NCBI GenBank assembly: GCA_009192285.1
Contig: WBVU01000003.1
Coordinates: forward strand, 1,705,973-1,769,972
Reading direction: 5' to 3'
From: Morchella semilibera
Lineage: Eukaryota; Ascomycota; Pezizomycetes; Pezizales; Morchellaceae
DNA length: 64,000 bases
Part shown: piece by piece, positions 61,801 to 64,000 of the stretch
How the letters are laid out: each line of letters starts with the position of its first letter
Position numbering within the stretch: position 1 is the first letter of the stretch
Made by a program: the position numbers and the translations under genes
The notes under the pieces: model-generated
Told to the model about the DNA's origin: nothing
What the model saw: the letters and a program-made list of their open reading frames with translations, nothing else
The model's database searches: none

Positions 61801-64000
61801 GGGAGTGTCAGTGATGCTTCAGCATTTGGTGGAACTGGGGGTGGTGCCATGCCTTCTCCTCGTGCCTCAAGAAGTGCATCTATGCGGGGACCTCTAGCAC
61901 CATCTATCGAGCTCAATACAGCAAGCCTCCAGCATGTTCGAACCCTACTTCGCCAGTTACTTAGTGATGCGAATATAAAGGAAGTGGACAAATGGGAGCG
62001 GGCACTCATGCCAATTCTACTCAAAAGCACTGACGATTTAAATCCTGATGTCCGCAGCGGTGATTCTATCAACATCCGCCATTATGTCAAAGTCAAAAAA
62101 ATTCCTGGGGGAAAACCTGGCGATACGACCTATGTATCTGGTGTCGTGTTTACCAAGAATTTGGCATTGAAGAGTATGCCGCGGAACATAGCGCATCCAA
62201 GGATAGTCGTTGTCACCTTTCCGATTGAGTACCAGCGACACCAGCAGCAGCTGATGAGCCTCGAACCAGTTATTGCACAGGAGAAGGACTATCTTCAAAA
62301 AATGGTCGCCCGTATAACTTCTTTGAGGCCAACACTACTCCTAGTTGAGAAGAACATATCTGGTGTTGCTCTACAACTTCTTGCACAGGCTAATGTAGCA
62401 ACGACGCATCTTGTCAAGCCATCAGTCATCCACGCTGTGGCTAGGTTTACTGGCGCGGACATTTGTTCGTCGGTTGATAAGCTACTACTTCATAATTTCC
62501 GGGTCGGCCGGTGTGCTTCCTTTGACGTTAAGACATTTGTGCATGAGGACATACCGGAAAAAAAGAAAACATTTATGTACCTTTCCGGTTGTCCAAAGGA
62601 GCTCGGCTGCACAATTGTGTTGAGAGGCGGTGACATGGAGACACTCGCTATTCTCAAGCAAATTACGGAGATGATGATTTACGTTGTTTATAACTTGAAA
62701 CTTGAGACTTGCCTAATGCGAGACGAGTTTGTGAACATTCCTTCAAGCTCGTCTATCGTCCCCACGCCAGCTACTTATACAGCTGCCCCGCAAACAAATG
62801 TACCAATGACTGCTACCAATGACCCAGAGAAGCCACCCCCGACCGAAGATGGACAAGAGAACCTAGCCCCATCCGAGGCTCAGGCTCAGTCGTCGCATTC
62901 CAGATCTGAAGAGTCCGAACGCCTGGCAAGTGGGGTACCGGATGATATTCCCAGTCCAACTTACTATGAGGATATGGTGAAGAATCATGAGACAAAGATT
63001 CTTTCTGCATCACCTTTTGTCAAGTACATGCAGCCATACCTTCTCATGCGAGCTAGGGAACTTGAAAGAAAATTGGTGTATCTGAAGAGGCTAAGAGATA
63101 GTCAAGCAGCGGAAGATGACGAACCGACAGAGCTTGTGTCTGATTATAGAGTTGGCGAGTTGGAAGAACATGTCGAAAACGAGAAATCTGTCGATCCGGA
63201 TAAACCCGTGGAGAAGTTTGAGTTGATTCAGCCAGAAATGGTCGATGCAAACGTTAAAAACGGAACAAAAAAATTGGTAGAGGTATTACGAGCAATTCAC
63301 GATTCAGAATACGACAAAGCACTACATGTCTATGAAACCCAGAAAAAACAGTGGGAGAACTACTTATCCCAATACGACGATCTATTTGATCCTTATGCTC
63401 ATCAGAATATCGCCATCCTATACAGTTTAGTGTGTACATTAACTACTGTCCCTTGCGAAGGGCCGGAACTTCGTAGATTGGAGTTTTATTTCCAGGCCAT
63501 GGATTGGCCACTCGGTAAATCAGATTGCACCCTCGGACAGTATGTTGAGCTTCTCTGCGACACTGCCAATAAGAGGTGTGATTCGGATGCCTGCGACAAG
63601 AAGATGATTGATCACCACCGGTCCTATGTTCATGGTCAAGCACGGGTCAGTGTCTTAGTTAGCGACAAAATGGCATGCCCCATCCAGGGTATGCAGGATA
63701 CCATCCTCATGTGGAGCTATTGTAAAGTATGTCCAAATACTAACACACCCGCCATTCCAATGTCTGAGAGTACCTGGAAATACTCATTCGGCAAATACCT
63801 CGAGCTTGCTTTCTGGAGCTCCGAAATGAAATTGCGGGCAGGAAATTGTCCACATGATTTGAACCGCGATCACGTTAGATGTTTTGGCTATCGGGGCTTA
63901 ACAGTGGTTTTCCAGTACGATCCCATTGATTTACTAGAGATCGTGGTTCCTCGCACGAAAATCACGTATAAGCCAGAGATCGACCTACGGATTAAAAATG
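58893..64000 (+). CDS. FAB1: Fab1/PIKfyve phosphatidylinositol-3-phosphate 5-kinase (partial, 3' end cut by window)
   Basis: Exons 58893-60666 and 60776 to the window end (intron 109 nt) read open for about 1666 residues; Fab1 proteins are usually 2,200-2,500. Residues 1-560 are Ser-rich and disordered. A FYVE finger spans about 566-640 (FWMKDELCKECF, RRKHHCR split by the intron, then LCGQIFC and MRVCSPC), which binds PI3P on endosomes and the vacuole. A His-rich run (SHPHSHHHHHKHQHSRSH) follows. The CCT/TCP-1-like domain lies at about 1010-1235 (GCTIVLRGGD). The Fab1-specific Cys-rich region is near 1560-1605 (MWSYCKVCPNTNTPAIPMSE). The lipid-kinase domain lies beyond the window. Fab1 makes PI(3,5)P2 for vacuole size and acidification. 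The first ATG after the open upstream stretch was taken as the start. Confidence 0.95.

Overview
The window looks like nuclear DNA of a filamentous ascomycete (Pezizomycotina). Evidence: protein-coding genes are split by many short introns (mostly 46-110 nt, GT...AG, several with a CTAAC-type branch site). Genes lie about 3-4 kb apart on both strands. The gene set is typically fungal: an IKS1 kinase, Swc3, Adp1-type ABC transporter, Ric8, Fab1, and a NACHT/ankyrin NLR of the heterokaryon-incompatibility type. No species can be named from the sequence. All exon structures below were assembled by hand from splice signals and reading-frame continuity; in every complete gene the exon lengths sum to a multiple of three.

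Layout. 1-2.3 kb: no gene seen. 2.3-3.4 kb (-): a triose-phosphate-translocator-family membrane transporter. 4.7-5.6 kb (-): a PBDC1 homologue. 6.2-9.1 kb (-): a WD40 protein with a C-terminal coiled coil, perhaps the fungal NEDD1. 9.75-14.7 kb (+): a 1517-residue NLR with about 25 ankyrin repeats, the middle twelve almost identical. 15.5-18.2 kb (-): IKS1 kinase. 20.8-23.6 kb (+): Swc3-like protein with a 57-Gln tract and a GATA finger. 24.3-29.4 kb (-): Rif1. 30.4-32.0 kb (+): Ric8. 33.1-34.3 kb (-): hexose-6-phosphate epimerase. 35.3-38.8 kb (+): mitochondrial isoleucyl-tRNA synthetase. 39.9-43.6 kb (+): Adp1-like ABC transporter. 46.8-48.2 kb (+): single-pass membrane protein with PPxY motifs. 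50.8-51.4 kb (+): an orphan gene. 51.65 kb (+): an intron-containing tRNA-Gly(UCC). 53.1-58.0 kb (-): a large protein with a TPP1/Tpz1-like N-terminal fold. 58.9 kb to the end (+): Fab1 PI3P 5-kinase, cut by the window edge before its catalytic domain.

These are mostly independent housekeeping genes, not a pathway cluster. Two chromosome-end factors (Rif1 and the TPP1-like candidate) share the window. There is no sign of a secondary-metabolite cluster or of an intact transposon; mobile DNA is limited to a 99-bp mariner-type MITE, one larger inverted repeat and a possible pogo-type end. The main signals outside plain gene content are the homogenised ankyrin array of the NLR and a roughly twenty-fold excess of the palindromic octamer TACATGTA, confined to intergenic DNA.
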